NCBI RefSeq assembly: GCF_019583405.1
Contig: NZ_SZUU01000001.1
Location: forward strand, 248,001-312,000
Length of the DNA: 64,000 bases
Source: Bacteroides fragilis
Lineage (GTDB): Bacteria; Bacteroidota; Bacteroidia; Bacteroidales; Bacteroidaceae
Reading direction: 5' to 3'
Made by a program: the position numbers and the translations under genes. The notes beneath the pieces are model-generated. The model saw nothing but the letters and a program-made list of their open reading frames with translations. It ran no database searches and was not told the origin of the DNA. This document shows positions 44,368 to 53,248 of this stretch, one piece after another; the stretch's first letter is position 1; each line of letters starts with the position of its first letter.

Positions 44368-45680
44368 ACGGCCGGAAACAAGAGGGTGAAGATACTGCCT
44401 TTTTCCGGTTCGGATGAAACGGTGACGGTGCCGCGGTGCAGATGCATGATCTGTCGTGAGATGGTCAGACCGATGCCCGATCCGGTGGGTTTAGTCGTGA
44501 AGAACGGGATAAAGATGCGGTCGAGCACCTCTTGCTCGATTCCTGTTCCGTTGTCTTCTATCCTTATATAGGGGCGTTCTCCGGAACTTAATCCGGCTGA
44601 GATCCGGATGTCGGTCGCATCGTTCTCACGGGCGTTTTTAATCAGGTTGATCAGCACTTGTTCTATCAGATCCTTGTCCGCCACCAGGCGTTGGGCTTTG
44701 GGTGGAAGCATCAGGTGCAGATCATTCGGTTCTCTGTGCATCAACCGTACCACGCCTGTCAGTAATTCTTGTGATGTATATATCTTCAGCAGGGGTTGTG
44801 GCAGGTGAGACACTTCCCGGTAACTGTTGACAAACCGAATTAACCCGTCGCCCCGCCGGCGGATGGTTTGTAACATCCGGCGTATTTCGGCCCGCTCTTC
44901 TTCATTGCCGTCAAAGTCTTCGATCTGATGTTCCAGCAATTCGGACAAAGACGTGACCGGAGTGATGGAATTCATGATTTCGTGCGTCAGCACACGGATC
45001 AGTTTCTGCCAGGCTTCGGTTTCCTGGCTGTCTAATACCGAATGGATGTTTTTCATGCTGGCTACTGTGAGCGGCCGTCCCTGTATCACAAACTCCATTC
45101 CGGAAAGTGCCAGCTGGATGGTTTCTTCCTCTTTTTTTGCCTGAAGAACGGAGATGTCACCCGCTTTTAAGGAGTAAAGGCGGCCGGGCAGCTCGCTGTG
45201 AAAGTATTTCAGTTCATCGATACTTTTCAGATTGTGGTTGTCGAGCAGTCTTTTGGCGGCTTCATTCATCCACTCGATCTGTCCGGAAGGGCTATATACC
45301 AATACGGACATATCGATGTGATTGGCCAGAGCCTGAAAATATTGCAGTTTGCTTTCTTTCTTCTGAAGGTTCTGTTTGTAGAAATCCAAGGCTTGGTTCA
45401 TTTCGTTCAGAAGTTCTACCGGTAGTGAACGGAGGCTTTCTTCGCTTTGCACGGGGGAGGAGAGGAACTCGGAATAGCGGACAGACCAGATGAACTGTGC
45501 CATGGCACGTGTGGAGCGGAGGATGTAGCGATAGATTCTGTAGGTTGTGTATAGCAAGAGGCATACGGATACCGGCAGGCTGATATAGAAACCGTGCATG
45601 CCTAACCACACGGTGGTGTAACAGCAGATCAAAAGGGCTACTGTCAATATAAGGGGTTGCCTCGCCCATTTTTGTTTCAT
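44361..45680 (-). CDS. NtrB-type sensor histidine kinase
   Basis: 439 residues. Two N-terminal membrane helices (about 10-50) and no large periplasmic sensor, then a PAS-like region (LVYSPSGQIEWMNEAAKRLL). HEIMNSITPVTSLSEL is the phospho-acceptor His box, followed by NLIKNAREND (N), EDNGTGIE (G1), FFTTKPTGSGIGLTISRQ (F/G2). It would phosphorylate the neighbouring sigma-54 activator; its gene starts 20 bp after the regulator gene ends, so the order is regulator then kinase. The lack of an external sensor domain suggests it detects a membrane or cytoplasmic cue. Confidence 0.93.
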   Translation of the reverse strand: MKQKWARQPLILTVALLICCYTTVWLGMHGFYISLPVSVCLLLYTTYRIYRYILRSTRAMAQFIWSVRYSEFLSSPVQSEESLRSLPVELLNEMNQALDFYKQNLQKKESKLQYFQALANHIDMSVLVYSPSGQIEWMNEAAKRLLDNHNLKSIDELKYFHSELPGRLYSLKAGDISVLQAKKEEETIQLALSGMEFVIQGRPLTVASMKNIHSVLDSQETEAWQKLIRVLTHEIMNSITPVTSLSELLEHQIEDFDGNEEERAEIRRMLQTIRRRGDGLIRFVNSYREVSHLPQPLLKIYTSQELLTGVVRLMHREPNDLHLMLPPKAQRLVADKDLIEQVLINLIKNARENDATDIRISAGLSSGERPYIRIEDNGTGIEQEVLDRIFIPFFTTKPTGSGIGLTISRQIMHLHRGTVTVSSEPEKGSIFTLLFPAVF

Positions 45681-45699
45681 GTCGTGTAACTGTTTGAGG

Positions 45700-47070
45700 T
45701 TATAATCCGTGTTTCTCGATCCGCCTGTATAGTGATGTCCGGGTGATTCCCAGCATTTCTGAGGCTAACGTAATGTTGCCGGCACAAAGCCGGAGTACTT
45801 CGCTGATGGTTTCGCGCTCCTGGCGTTCAAGGTTGTATTTCTCTTTCTCCGAAACTTGTGCTTGAGGCGGTGTGCGAAGCATGAAGTCGTCCGGCATCAA
45901 TATTGGATTGCCTGAGAGGATGACCGCCCGTTCGATGGCATGTTCCAGCTCGCGTACATTCCCCGGCCAACGATAGAGCTGCATCAATCTGCGCGCTTCT
46001 TTTGAAATGCCCCGGACCTCTTTTTTATATTTTTTCCGGTAGCGTTGCAAAAAGTGATCGGCAAGCAGGAAAAGGTCGTTGCCCCGTTCGCGTAAGGGAG
46101 GGATACGTATTTCAATCGTATTGATGCGGTAGAGAAGATCTTGCCGGAACAGCCCGTTATCAATGGCTGTATACAGGTCGGCATTCGTTGCGCATATCAG
46201 TCTCACGTCTACCGGATAAGAAGTGGTGGAGCCCAGTCGCGAACTTTTGCGTTGTTCGATGACCGAAAGCAGCTTGGCCTGTAAAGGCAGGCTCAGGTTG
46301 CCAATTTCATTTAGGAACAGAGTACCTCCCGAGGCTACCTCCAGCCTTCCGGGTTTCTTTTTCCGCGCATCTGTAAAAGCGCCTTTTTCGAATCCGAAGA
46401 GTTCGCTCTCAAACAGTGTTTCGGGGATGCTTCCCAAATCGATCGGGACGTATATTTCTCCTTTCCGGGGCGACTGCTCGTATACATAGCGGGCTATCAG
46501 ATCTTTTCCTGTACCGTTTTCACCTAAAAGTAACAGGTTAGCGTCCGTATCGGCAAATTTCCGGATGGTCTGGAAAATAGCCTGCATGGTGGCCGATTCA
46601 CCGATGATTCGGGCTGGTTCCGGTGAGGGGGCGGTCAGAGCTTCTTTCTGCTCCTTCAGTGATTCTACTTCCGTACGGCTGAAGCTGAGTTGTAATGCCG
46701 CAGATACGGTTGCAATCATCTTATCGTTTTGCCAGGGCTTGGCGATGAAGTCGGTAGCGCCGAGCTTGATGGCCCGTACAGCCTTTTCGGTATCGGCATA
46801 AGCTGTGATGAAGATTACCACTGCCCCCGAATCCAATTTCAGGATCTCTTCCAACCAGTGGAATCCTTCCCGTCCGCTGACAGCATCGTTCCTGAAATTC
46901 ATGTCCAGCAGGATGACATCATAGTGCGTGCGCGACAGGATGGGTAGCAGTTCTCTCGGATCGGTCGTGGTGCTAATTGATTCTGCAATGGGGCGTAACA
47001 GCATTTTCAGTGTGAAAAGGATGTCTTCATTGTCATCGGCTATCAGTATTTTGCCTCGTTTCAGTGTCAT
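45700..47070 (-). CDS. NtrC-type sigma-54-dependent response regulator
   Basis: 456 residues from ATG 47070 (MTLKRGKILIADDNEDILFT); an upstream in-frame ATG adds nine residues. A receiver domain (ADDNED, phospho-Asp in DVILLDMNF, KPWQN Lys) is followed by an AAA+ domain: Walker A LLGENGTGKDLIARYV, ELFGFEKGAFTDARKK (GAFTDA, the variant of GAFTGA seen in Bacteroidetes), Walker B-like GGTLFLNEIGN. The first Walker B acid is usually Asp (LFLDEIG); here it is Asn. A Fis-type HTH ends the protein (AGNITLASEMLGITRTSLYR). It should activate sigma-54 promoters, most directly the one at 47216. Confidence 0.94.
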   Translation of the reverse strand: MTLKRGKILIADDNEDILFTLKMLLRPIAESISTTTDPRELLPILSRTHYDVILLDMNFRNDAVSGREGFHWLEEILKLDSGAVVIFITAYADTEKAVRAIKLGATDFIAKPWQNDKMIATVSAALQLSFSRTEVESLKEQKEALTAPSPEPARIIGESATMQAIFQTIRKFADTDANLLLLGENGTGKDLIARYVYEQSPRKGEIYVPIDLGSIPETLFESELFGFEKGAFTDARKKKPGRLEVASGGTLFLNEIGNLSLPLQAKLLSVIEQRKSSRLGSTTSYPVDVRLICATNADLYTAIDNGLFRQDLLYRINTIEIRIPPLRERGNDLFLLADHFLQRYRKKYKKEVRGISKEARRLMQLYRWPGNVRELEHAIERAVILSGNPILMPDDFMLRTPPQAQVSEKEKYNLERQERETISEVLRLCAGNITLASEMLGITRTSLYRRIEKHGL

Positions 47071-47124
47071 AGTATAGTATGTTGATTGGCAGGACAAAGA
47101 TAGAGAAAAAGTTTGGGTAATCTG

Positions 47125-47140
47125 TGTACGATATCGTACA
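47125..47140. promoter_or_regulatory. Palindrome, candidate upstream activator site 1
   Basis: TGTACGATATCGTACA is a perfect 16-bp palindrome, centred about 85 bp upstream of the -24 box of the divergent operon. It fits the position of a Fis-type HTH binding site. Confidence 0.6.
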
Positions 47141-47153
47141 AAAACTGCACGCT

Positions 47154-47163
47154 TTCGTACGAA
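47154..47163. promoter_or_regulatory. Palindrome, candidate upstream activator site 2
   Basis: TTCGTACGAA, a 10-bp palindrome sharing the CGTAC half with site 1. Its centre is about 25 bp from site 1 and 58 bp from the -24 box. Confidence 0.5.
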
Positions 47164-47215
47164 TTACAGATCGTTCGTTTTGGGTAATCGGTTGATAAAT
47201 AATAGAATGGATGTT

Positions 47216-47231
47216 TGGTATACTTCTTGCT
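47216..47231 (+). promoter_or_regulatory. Sigma-54 (-24/-12) promoter of the beta-propeller/ABC operon
   Basis: TGGTATACTTCTTGCT fits TGGNANNNNNNTTGCW, with GG (47217-47218) and GC (47229-47230) exactly 10 bp apart, the strict spacing of sigma-54 promoters. Expected transcription start near 47241, just before ATG 47259/47274. It lies opposite the divergent NtrC-type regulator. Confidence 0.8.
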
Positions 47232-47273
47232 TTTATTTAATAAATAAAATTTGTAAAGATGATCGGAAGTAAA

Positions 47274-48617
47274 ATGAAAAACACTTGGATGTTGGGACTG
47301 CTGCTGCTCTTGGGAAGCTGTCAGCAGAAAGGGCCGGCAAGCGGCCGGGTGGAGATGAAAGGAGAGTCGGATTGTTTGAGTGTCCGGCAGGGGCAAGAGA
47401 ATGCATTGTCGACCTCGGATGAATATCCGGAAGGGTATGTTCCTGTTCCGGGTATTCGGTATCAGGCGAACTATCTTACCGGAAGTCCGGAGCGTCTTGA
47501 TGTAAAGGCTGCATTGGGGAATGTCCGTCCGCTGAAGTTGAGTCAATTGGGCAGTCAGCTTGATTTCATGGTATATAAAGATGTAAAAGGAGGCATCTTC
47601 CGCCTGATCCCGATTGAAGAGGGTTGTTTGGGAGTGGGGATTGGTGGCATCTGGTTGTTGGATGGGAACCTGAAAATGATTCGGATGTTGTTTCGCAATG
47701 ATGTGGATATTACAGAAGAAAATGGATTTACCCACTTTCAGACGAAACGTTACATCAATCCGGATTATTATGAAAAGTCTTCCCGGACGTTGATCGGCGT
47801 GCTGTATGATCAGAGGGATAAAAAGAATCCCAAATCCTTTGTCAGGCTTTCTCTGAAAGATTTGTTAAGCGTATCCCAGCCTCTGACACCGGACGATATC
47901 CATAAACGTGCAGGCATTTCCGGAAGTTATCTTTTGGGAATGGCAGACGGGTATGCTACCTGGACCCGGTTTACGAACGATGTTTATACCTTCAATTTGC
48001 GGGGAGATACACTTTGTCATTTTACTATCGGAGAGGAAGTAAACTATCCTCCACGCGGTAACGGTTCGTATCGTTCGGGAGAACAAGCGACTGCTTATTA
48101 TTATAAAGGCTGTCCCATGATCATTATGCCTTATGGGAATACGGTTTATCGTATGAAAGACGCTTCTACCCTGGAACCGGTTTATGAACTTGATTTCGGC
48201 ACGTTACATCGGGCTACGGGAGAAGAGGTGGTTGGCGGTGCCGATGTGGACAATGCCTATTTCCTGTCGGATTGGGTGGAGACCGACAGCTACGTATTCA
48301 TGCATGTAGAAAAAGGGTATGACTCTCCTAATGCACGCGATAAGAAGCAAGTGACGCTTTACTCGCTGATATATGACAAACGGTCTAAAGCGTTTTTCTC
48401 CTTACCGCAGGCTGAAGAAACGGTTCATCCCTGTCCGGAGCCTGATCTTCCTGACGGCATTCCGTTTTGGCCTCGGAAAGGTTTTTGTGAGGAGCAGCTT
48501 GCTACATTCACAACCGGGTGGAAATTAAGTAAATCTTCTCCTGAAGTATTCAGGCGGATACCGGCTTTACAGGGTACCGAGAAAGAGACTACGTCACTTA
48601 TAGTCACTCTAAAATAA
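47274..48617 (+). CDS. 6-bladed beta-propeller lipoprotein (paralogue 1)
   Basis: 447 residues from ATG 47274 (MKNTWMLGLLLLLGSC, lipobox LGSC); an ATG at 47259 would add five residues. The rest is a run of short beta blades with aromatic turns (SGSYLLGMADGYATWTRFTN, GDTLCHFTIG), of the type annotated in Bacteroides as 6-bladed beta-propeller proteins. LGNVRPLKLSQLGSQLDFMV and GYDSPNARDKKQVTLYSLIY recur in paralogue 2 as NVRPMKLTDLGQQVQYKVM and GYDSENARRKGEVQLYSLVY. First gene after the sigma-54 promoter. Probably a periplasm-facing or surface lipoprotein working with the ABC transporter; its ligand is unknown. Confidence 0.85.
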   Translation: MKNTWMLGLLLLLGSCQQKGPASGRVEMKGESDCLSVRQGQENALSTSDEYPEGYVPVPGIRYQANYLTGSPERLDVKAALGNVRPLKLSQLGSQLDFMVYKDVKGGIFRLIPIEEGCLGVGIGGIWLLDGNLKMIRMLFRNDVDITEENGFTHFQTKRYINPDYYEKSSRTLIGVLYDQRDKKNPKSFVRLSLKDLLSVSQPLTPDDIHKRAGISGSYLLGMADGYATWTRFTNDVYTFNLRGDTLCHFTIGEEVNYPPRGNGSYRSGEQATAYYYKGCPMIIMPYGNTVYRMKDASTLEPVYELDFGTLHRATGEEVVGGADVDNAYFLSDWVETDSYVFMHVEKGYDSPNARDKKQVTLYSLIYDKRSKAFFSLPQAEETVHPCPEPDLPDGIPFWPRKGFCEEQLATFTTGWKLSKSSPEVFRRIPALQGTEKETTSLIVTLK

Positions 48618-48707
48618 ACGATACATGATGCTGAAATACTACTTCCGGTAACCTTACGGCTTATAAAACGGAATGTGGATAATCTTTAAAAAAGGGAGTG
48701 AAAGGTA

Positions 48708-50078
48708 ATGATTAAAAGATATTATTATTGGGGGAGTTTATTTTTGATGGGAGGATGGTGCCTGTCGGCTTGTGGTAATAAAAATCCGGGGGTGAGTAAG
48801 GAGGAGCTGCGGAGGGAGTTTGCTAAAAGTGTAACTCCGGCGGTCGGTGTGGAGGACTCGCTTGCCGGATGGGGAGATAACGATTCTCTACAGGTATTTC
48901 CGGAAGACTATCGCGTCCCTTCCGGAATTAAATATGATTCTCACATCACAGAATATGGAGTGATTGTTTTGAATGTGGAATCTGCATTGAGAAACGTTCG
49001 CCCGATGAAACTGACTGATCTCGGGCAGCAGGTACAATATAAAGTCATGGATGCCAATGAAGATTGGAACTCCCTGATTGCTGCCGGTGATGATTTTCTG
49101 ATACTTAATCAAGAAGAAGGTGTGTGGCTGTTGGATAAGGACCTGAAGAAGGAACGGTTGCTTATTCGCTCGGATTTACGGGTCACACATACACCGGGCG
49201 GTGGTATCAGAGTAGGAGGGGGACACTTGATGCAGAACTTTTATTATGATTCTGAAAGGAAACAATTGCGCTTTACGTGCTATAACACAGATAAACAGAG
49301 GTCTTATCTGGCAGTCTCCTCTTTGGCCGGACTGATGGCTTCTTCTCAGCCGGCGGAGCTTAAAACATTCCGAAACAGACTGCCTATAGGAAACAGCTAT
49401 CTGTTTTCGATGCCCGGAGGATACGGAATGGCGATCAGACATTCGGATGAACTTTATACATTCGGGATGAAGGGGGATACTCTTTGTCACTTTGTTTTGG
49501 GAAATTCCGAACATTATGAACCTCGTCTTTTTGAAGCTGAACGGGACATTGTGTATTATGTGGGAGGAAGAACACTGTTTTATCATGCATACGGCAATAA
49601 GATCTACAAAGTGAAGGATGCCTCGACACTGGAGGTCGTTTATAAACTTGATTTCGGTTCATTATCCCGCATTACAGGGGCCGACGTGGCCAGAGGGGGC
49701 AATGTGCGGAGTTCATATTTTGTAACTTCGTGTATGGAGACGGATCATTTCCTCTTTTTGAATGTCGATAAAGGGTACGATAGTGAAAATGCCCGTAGGA
49801 AGGGGGAAGTGCAACTTTATTCTTTGGTCTATGACAAGCGCAACGGAGAGTTTTTTTCTTTGCCGGAAGTTACCGGTGGGGTTCGTCCGGAACAACCGCT
49901 GATAGCGGCCGGTTCGCAAGGAGACTTACCCTTCTGGCCTAACTTGAACCTGAATGGGAATCCTGCTTTTGTTGTCGGAAAAGCTGTTTTGGAAAAATAC
50001 TATCCGATACAGCTGCGGGGAAATGATAAGCTTGGAGAGTTGAATGAAACTGATCTGATTTTGATGACCATTAAATAA
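48708..50078 (+). CDS. 6-bladed beta-propeller lipoprotein (paralogue 2)
   Basis: 456 residues, signal peptide with lipobox LSAC (MIKRYYYWGSLFLMGGWCLS, then ACGNKN). It shares length, blade pattern and several identical segments with the preceding gene (for example KGDTLCHFVLG, and YDKRNGEFFSLPEV near the end), so the two arose by duplication and are kept side by side. It lies 90 bp after paralogue 1 and ends 10 bp before the permease start. No separate promoter is seen in that 90 bp. Confidence 0.86.
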   Translation: MIKRYYYWGSLFLMGGWCLSACGNKNPGVSKEELRREFAKSVTPAVGVEDSLAGWGDNDSLQVFPEDYRVPSGIKYDSHITEYGVIVLNVESALRNVRPMKLTDLGQQVQYKVMDANEDWNSLIAAGDDFLILNQEEGVWLLDKDLKKERLLIRSDLRVTHTPGGGIRVGGGHLMQNFYYDSERKQLRFTCYNTDKQRSYLAVSSLAGLMASSQPAELKTFRNRLPIGNSYLFSMPGGYGMAIRHSDELYTFGMKGDTLCHFVLGNSEHYEPRLFEAERDIVYYVGGRTLFYHAYGNKIYKVKDASTLEVVYKLDFGSLSRITGADVARGGNVRSSYFVTSCMETDHFLFLNVDKGYDSENARRKGEVQLYSLVYDKRNGEFFSLPEVTGGVRPEQPLIAAGSQGDLPFWPNLNLNGNPAFVVGKAVLEKYYPIQLRGNDKLGELNETDLILMTIK

Positions 50079-50088
50079 GTTGACCGCT

Positions 50089-52503
50089 ATGATGATAAAT
50101 CATTATTTTAAAGTTGCTCTTCGTTTGATCAAACGGAGCTTTCTGTTTTCAAGCATTCATATACTTGGATTTGTATGGGGGATGGCAGCGGCTTTCCTTA
50201 TCTACTTGTGGGTGATAGATGAGTTTACTTTTGAAGATCACAATCCGGATGCGGGTAGAATTTTCAGGGTGATTGAAGCGAATTGCTCCGAAAGTGGAGA
50301 GGTAACTGAAAATCCTTATACTTCGAAACTTCTGGCAGATGCTTTCCGCAAAGAGTTTCCGCAGGTGGAAGAAGCCACTTATCTTGGGAATGTCGATATG
50401 ACTTCTCTAAGGTCGGGCGATAAATTTTTGTCACTCAATTGGGTGCGTGTGGATACAGCCTTTTTTGATGTTTTCCATTTTCCTGTGGTAGAGGGAGATC
50501 CCGGCAGGCTGAAATCGGGATTCAATCATATCGTTTTGTCTGAGACGCTGGCTAAAAAGTTCTTTGGAGATGAACCGGCGGTCGGAAAAGAAGTGATGTA
50601 TGATAAGGTAATGGATGGCGAATCGGCACTGATGGTCGTAGGGGTGGTGAAAGTACCCCGTAAAAGCCATATTCAGTTTGATGCGATTGTAGGACAGTCT
50701 TTCTTTGATAAGATAGATGTCAACATCATGCGGATGTCTTCTCCTTGGGATGTTCGGGATGCGATGGTGTATGTGAAAATGCGTCCCGGGGCATCTGTAT
50801 CCGATTCCACCCGAGTCCGAATGAGTCGTATACTGAGTAAATACACACATACCGAACGTCTGCTTCGTTTCCAACCGCTCAGAGACATTCATTTAAAGAC
50901 CGATTTTGCTGATATTTCTGTTAAGAATCATGGTAACATGGCCTCCATCTATCTGTTTATAGCCTTGGCCATATTGATTATCTTTATGGGAGCGTTCAAT
51001 TTCACCACTTTGTCGACTGCCCGTGCCGCATTACGATATAAAGAGATCGGAGTGCGCAAGGTGACAGGGGCCAAACGGAAAACGCTAATTGTACAGTTCC
51101 TTTCTGAAAGTTTGGTGCAAGCATTCATTTCGTTGATATTGGCGTTGGCCTTGACCGAACTGCTGCTGCCGGTCTTTAATCGGATAATGGATAAGGACAT
51201 CACGTTGCAGGCAAGTTGGAGTGTATTAATTTACGTTGTTTTGGGCATTATCGGTGTGGGATGCCTTTCGGGCAGTTATCCGGCATTCTATCTTTCGGGG
51301 GTTAACCCTTTGATTGCTTTTAAAGGAGGACAGAAAAACGGGAAAAAGGGGGACTTGATACGGGGGCTGCTCTGTGTGCAGTTTGTCATAGCGATCACGT
51401 TGTTGCTGTGTACCGGTATTGTATTTAAACAATTGAACTATTTGCAGAATAAAGATTTGGGATTGGAAAAAGAGAATGTTGTTTCCATTTATACCAGTCT
51501 GTGGTATAATGTGGACGGGTTCAAGCAGGAAATATTAAAGAATCCGAATGTACGCAGTGTCTCGATGGGGGCTGAAATCACTGATTATCTGGAAGAAAAC
51601 AAAACTCAGGGGGATGTATTGAGGTGGACTAATGAGAGAGGAGAGACTGATTCTTTACGAATGATGTGTATTTGGGCGGATGGTGATTTTGTGAATACAT
51701 TCGGATTACAACTCCTGAAGGGAGAGGTCTTGAAGGAGGATGGAGGAGCCTATTTCAGTGGTACGTACGATTTTCCGGTGATTATTAATGAAACGGCCCG
51801 GAAGGCTATGAAGGTAGCAGATCCGATAGGTATGGAGATAAGCGGAGGGTTTGGAGTGGGCACAAATAAAAAACGGATTGTGGGAGTAGTGCAGGATTTC
51901 AATTTCCAGTCGTTGCGGCAGAAGATAAAACCGGCATATTTGATGTATAGCCCCGAATGTCTGGTAAATATGCATATCAAGATAGCTCCAGAGCATAAAC
52001 AGGAAACCTTAGACTTTATACAAAAGAAGTTTGAGGAAATGGCTCCCTTGTTCATAAAGGAGTTTAAATATAAGTTTTTCTCAGATGCTTTAAACCGGAA
52101 CTATGAAAAAGAGAGACAACAGAGCCGGATGTTACTTGCGTTTACGATCCTTGCCGTTGTGATTGCCATGATGGGAGTTTTCGGATTGGTAACGCTGTCT
52201 ACCCGGCAACGAACGAAGGAAATAGGGATTCGAAAAGTGAATGGAGCACATTCCGATGGAATCGTAAAATTGTTCTGCCTGGAATATCTGAAATGGGTGG
52301 GCATTGCTTTCGTGCTGGCTTGTCCGTTGGGTTATCTTTTTATGTATTACTGGTTGAGCGAATTTGCTTACCGGACTTCTATAAGCTGGTGGCTGTTTTT
52401 GGGGGGCGGATTGATTATTGCGGGGATTACGCTATTGACTGTTATCGGTCAGACTTGGCGGACCGCTTCACAGAATCCGGTGAAATCATTGAGATATGAA
52501 TAA
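50089..52503 (+). CDS. MacB/FtsX-type ABC transporter permease
   Basis: 804 residues from ATG 50089 (MMINHYFKVALRLIKRS); a TTG codon nine bases upstream is a less likely start. TM1 is near residue 20 (FSSIHILGFVWGMAAAFLIY), followed by a large periplasmic MacB-type domain (about 45-285), then three helices with FSTARAALRYKEIGVRKVTG-like FTTLSTARAALRYKEIG. A second copy of the same unit follows: helix, periplasmic domain, and three helices with TLSTRQRTKEIGIRKVNGA. A tandem two-half FtsX permease is typical of Bacteroidetes. It is followed 16 bp later by its ATPase. Confidence 0.92.
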   Translation: MMINHYFKVALRLIKRSFLFSSIHILGFVWGMAAAFLIYLWVIDEFTFEDHNPDAGRIFRVIEANCSESGEVTENPYTSKLLADAFRKEFPQVEEATYLGNVDMTSLRSGDKFLSLNWVRVDTAFFDVFHFPVVEGDPGRLKSGFNHIVLSETLAKKFFGDEPAVGKEVMYDKVMDGESALMVVGVVKVPRKSHIQFDAIVGQSFFDKIDVNIMRMSSPWDVRDAMVYVKMRPGASVSDSTRVRMSRILSKYTHTERLLRFQPLRDIHLKTDFADISVKNHGNMASIYLFIALAILIIFMGAFNFTTLSTARAALRYKEIGVRKVTGAKRKTLIVQFLSESLVQAFISLILALALTELLLPVFNRIMDKDITLQASWSVLIYVVLGIIGVGCLSGSYPAFYLSGVNPLIAFKGGQKNGKKGDLIRGLLCVQFVIAITLLLCTGIVFKQLNYLQNKDLGLEKENVVSIYTSLWYNVDGFKQEILKNPNVRSVSMGAEITDYLEENKTQGDVLRWTNERGETDSLRMMCIWADGDFVNTFGLQLLKGEVLKEDGGAYFSGTYDFPVIINETARKAMKVADPIGMEISGGFGVGTNKKRIVGVVQDFNFQSLRQKIKPAYLMYSPECLVNMHIKIAPEHKQETLDFIQKKFEEMAPLFIKEFKYKFFSDALNRNYEKERQQSRMLLAFTILAVVIAMMGVFGLVTLSTRQRTKEIGIRKVNGAHSDGIVKLFCLEYLKWVGIAFVLACPLGYLFMYYWLSEFAYRTSISWWLFLGGGLIIAGITLLTVIGQTWRTASQNPVKSLRYE

Positions 52504-52519
52504 TAAATAGTTAGAGATT

Positions 52520-53194
52520 ATGATAAAAGCAATTGGATTGACTAAGATATTCCGTACAGAGAGTGTACAAACTATCGCATTGAATGAAATCAGTATCGAG
52601 ATATCGGAAGGAGAATTTGTAGCCATTATGGGACCTTCCGGATGTGGCAAATCGACCTTGCTGAATATGTTGGGGTTATTGGACAATCCAACTTCCGGTG
52701 AGTTGTGGTTCATCGATAAAGAGGTTTCCCGCTATTCGGAAAATGACCGTACAGACATGCGGAACGGCAATATCGGCTTTGTATTTCAGAGTTTTAACCT
52801 GATAGACGAACTAACCGTGTTTGAGAATGTAGAATTGCCGTTGCTATATGCCGGTGTGCCGGTTCGTGAACGTGTAGATCGAGTGAATAAGGCGTTGGAA
52901 AGGATGCAGATAGGCCATCGTACGGAGCATTATCCTCAACAACTTTCCGGAGGCCAACAACAGCGTGTGGCTATTGCCCGGGCCATTGTGACGAACCCGA
53001 AAATTATATTGGCTGACGAACCGACGGGTAACCTCGATTCTACCAATGGCAACGAAGTGATGCTTTTATTGAAGGAGTTAAATAAAGATGGAGCTACAGT
53101 CGTGATGGTAACCCACTCTGAAGAAAATGCCCGGGAGGCAGGCCGTATTGTGCGGATGATGGATGGTTGTATCCTGACGGAGAGCAAACGATGA
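52520..53194 (+). CDS. ABC transporter ATPase (LolD/MacB type)
   Basis: 224 residues. Walker A GPSGCGKSTLLN, Q-loop GFVFQSFNLIDELTVFENVE, signature LSGGQQQRVAIARAIV, Walker B IILADEPTGNLDS, His switch VMVTHSEENA are intact. It is the ATP-hydrolysing half of the transporter encoded just upstream. The family mechanically drives outer-membrane or periplasmic processes rather than uptake. The last codons (K R stop) form part of a long inverted repeat. Confidence 0.96.
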   Translation: MIKAIGLTKIFRTESVQTIALNEISIEISEGEFVAIMGPSGCGKSTLLNMLGLLDNPTSGELWFIDKEVSRYSENDRTDMRNGNIGFVFQSFNLIDELTVFENVELPLLYAGVPVRERVDRVNKALERMQIGHRTEHYPQQLSGGQQQRVAIARAIVTNPKIILADEPTGNLDSTNGNEVMLLLKELNKDGATVVMVTHSEENAREAGRIVRMMDGCILTESKR

Positions 53195-53248
53195 ATGGTT
53201 TTGAACGATCAACGGTTATCGTTGATCGTTCAAAACCATTCATCGTTT
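53186..53248. terminator. Bidirectional terminator: 29-bp perfect inverted repeat
   Basis: Arms 53186-53214 and 53220-53248 are exact complements over 29 bp with a 5-nt loop (GTTAT). Each arm starts AAACGATGA, and these bases encode the last Lys-Arg and stop codon of the gene on that side: the ATPase on the plus strand and DUF4923 on the minus strand. It separates two convergent genes. Confidence 0.85.
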
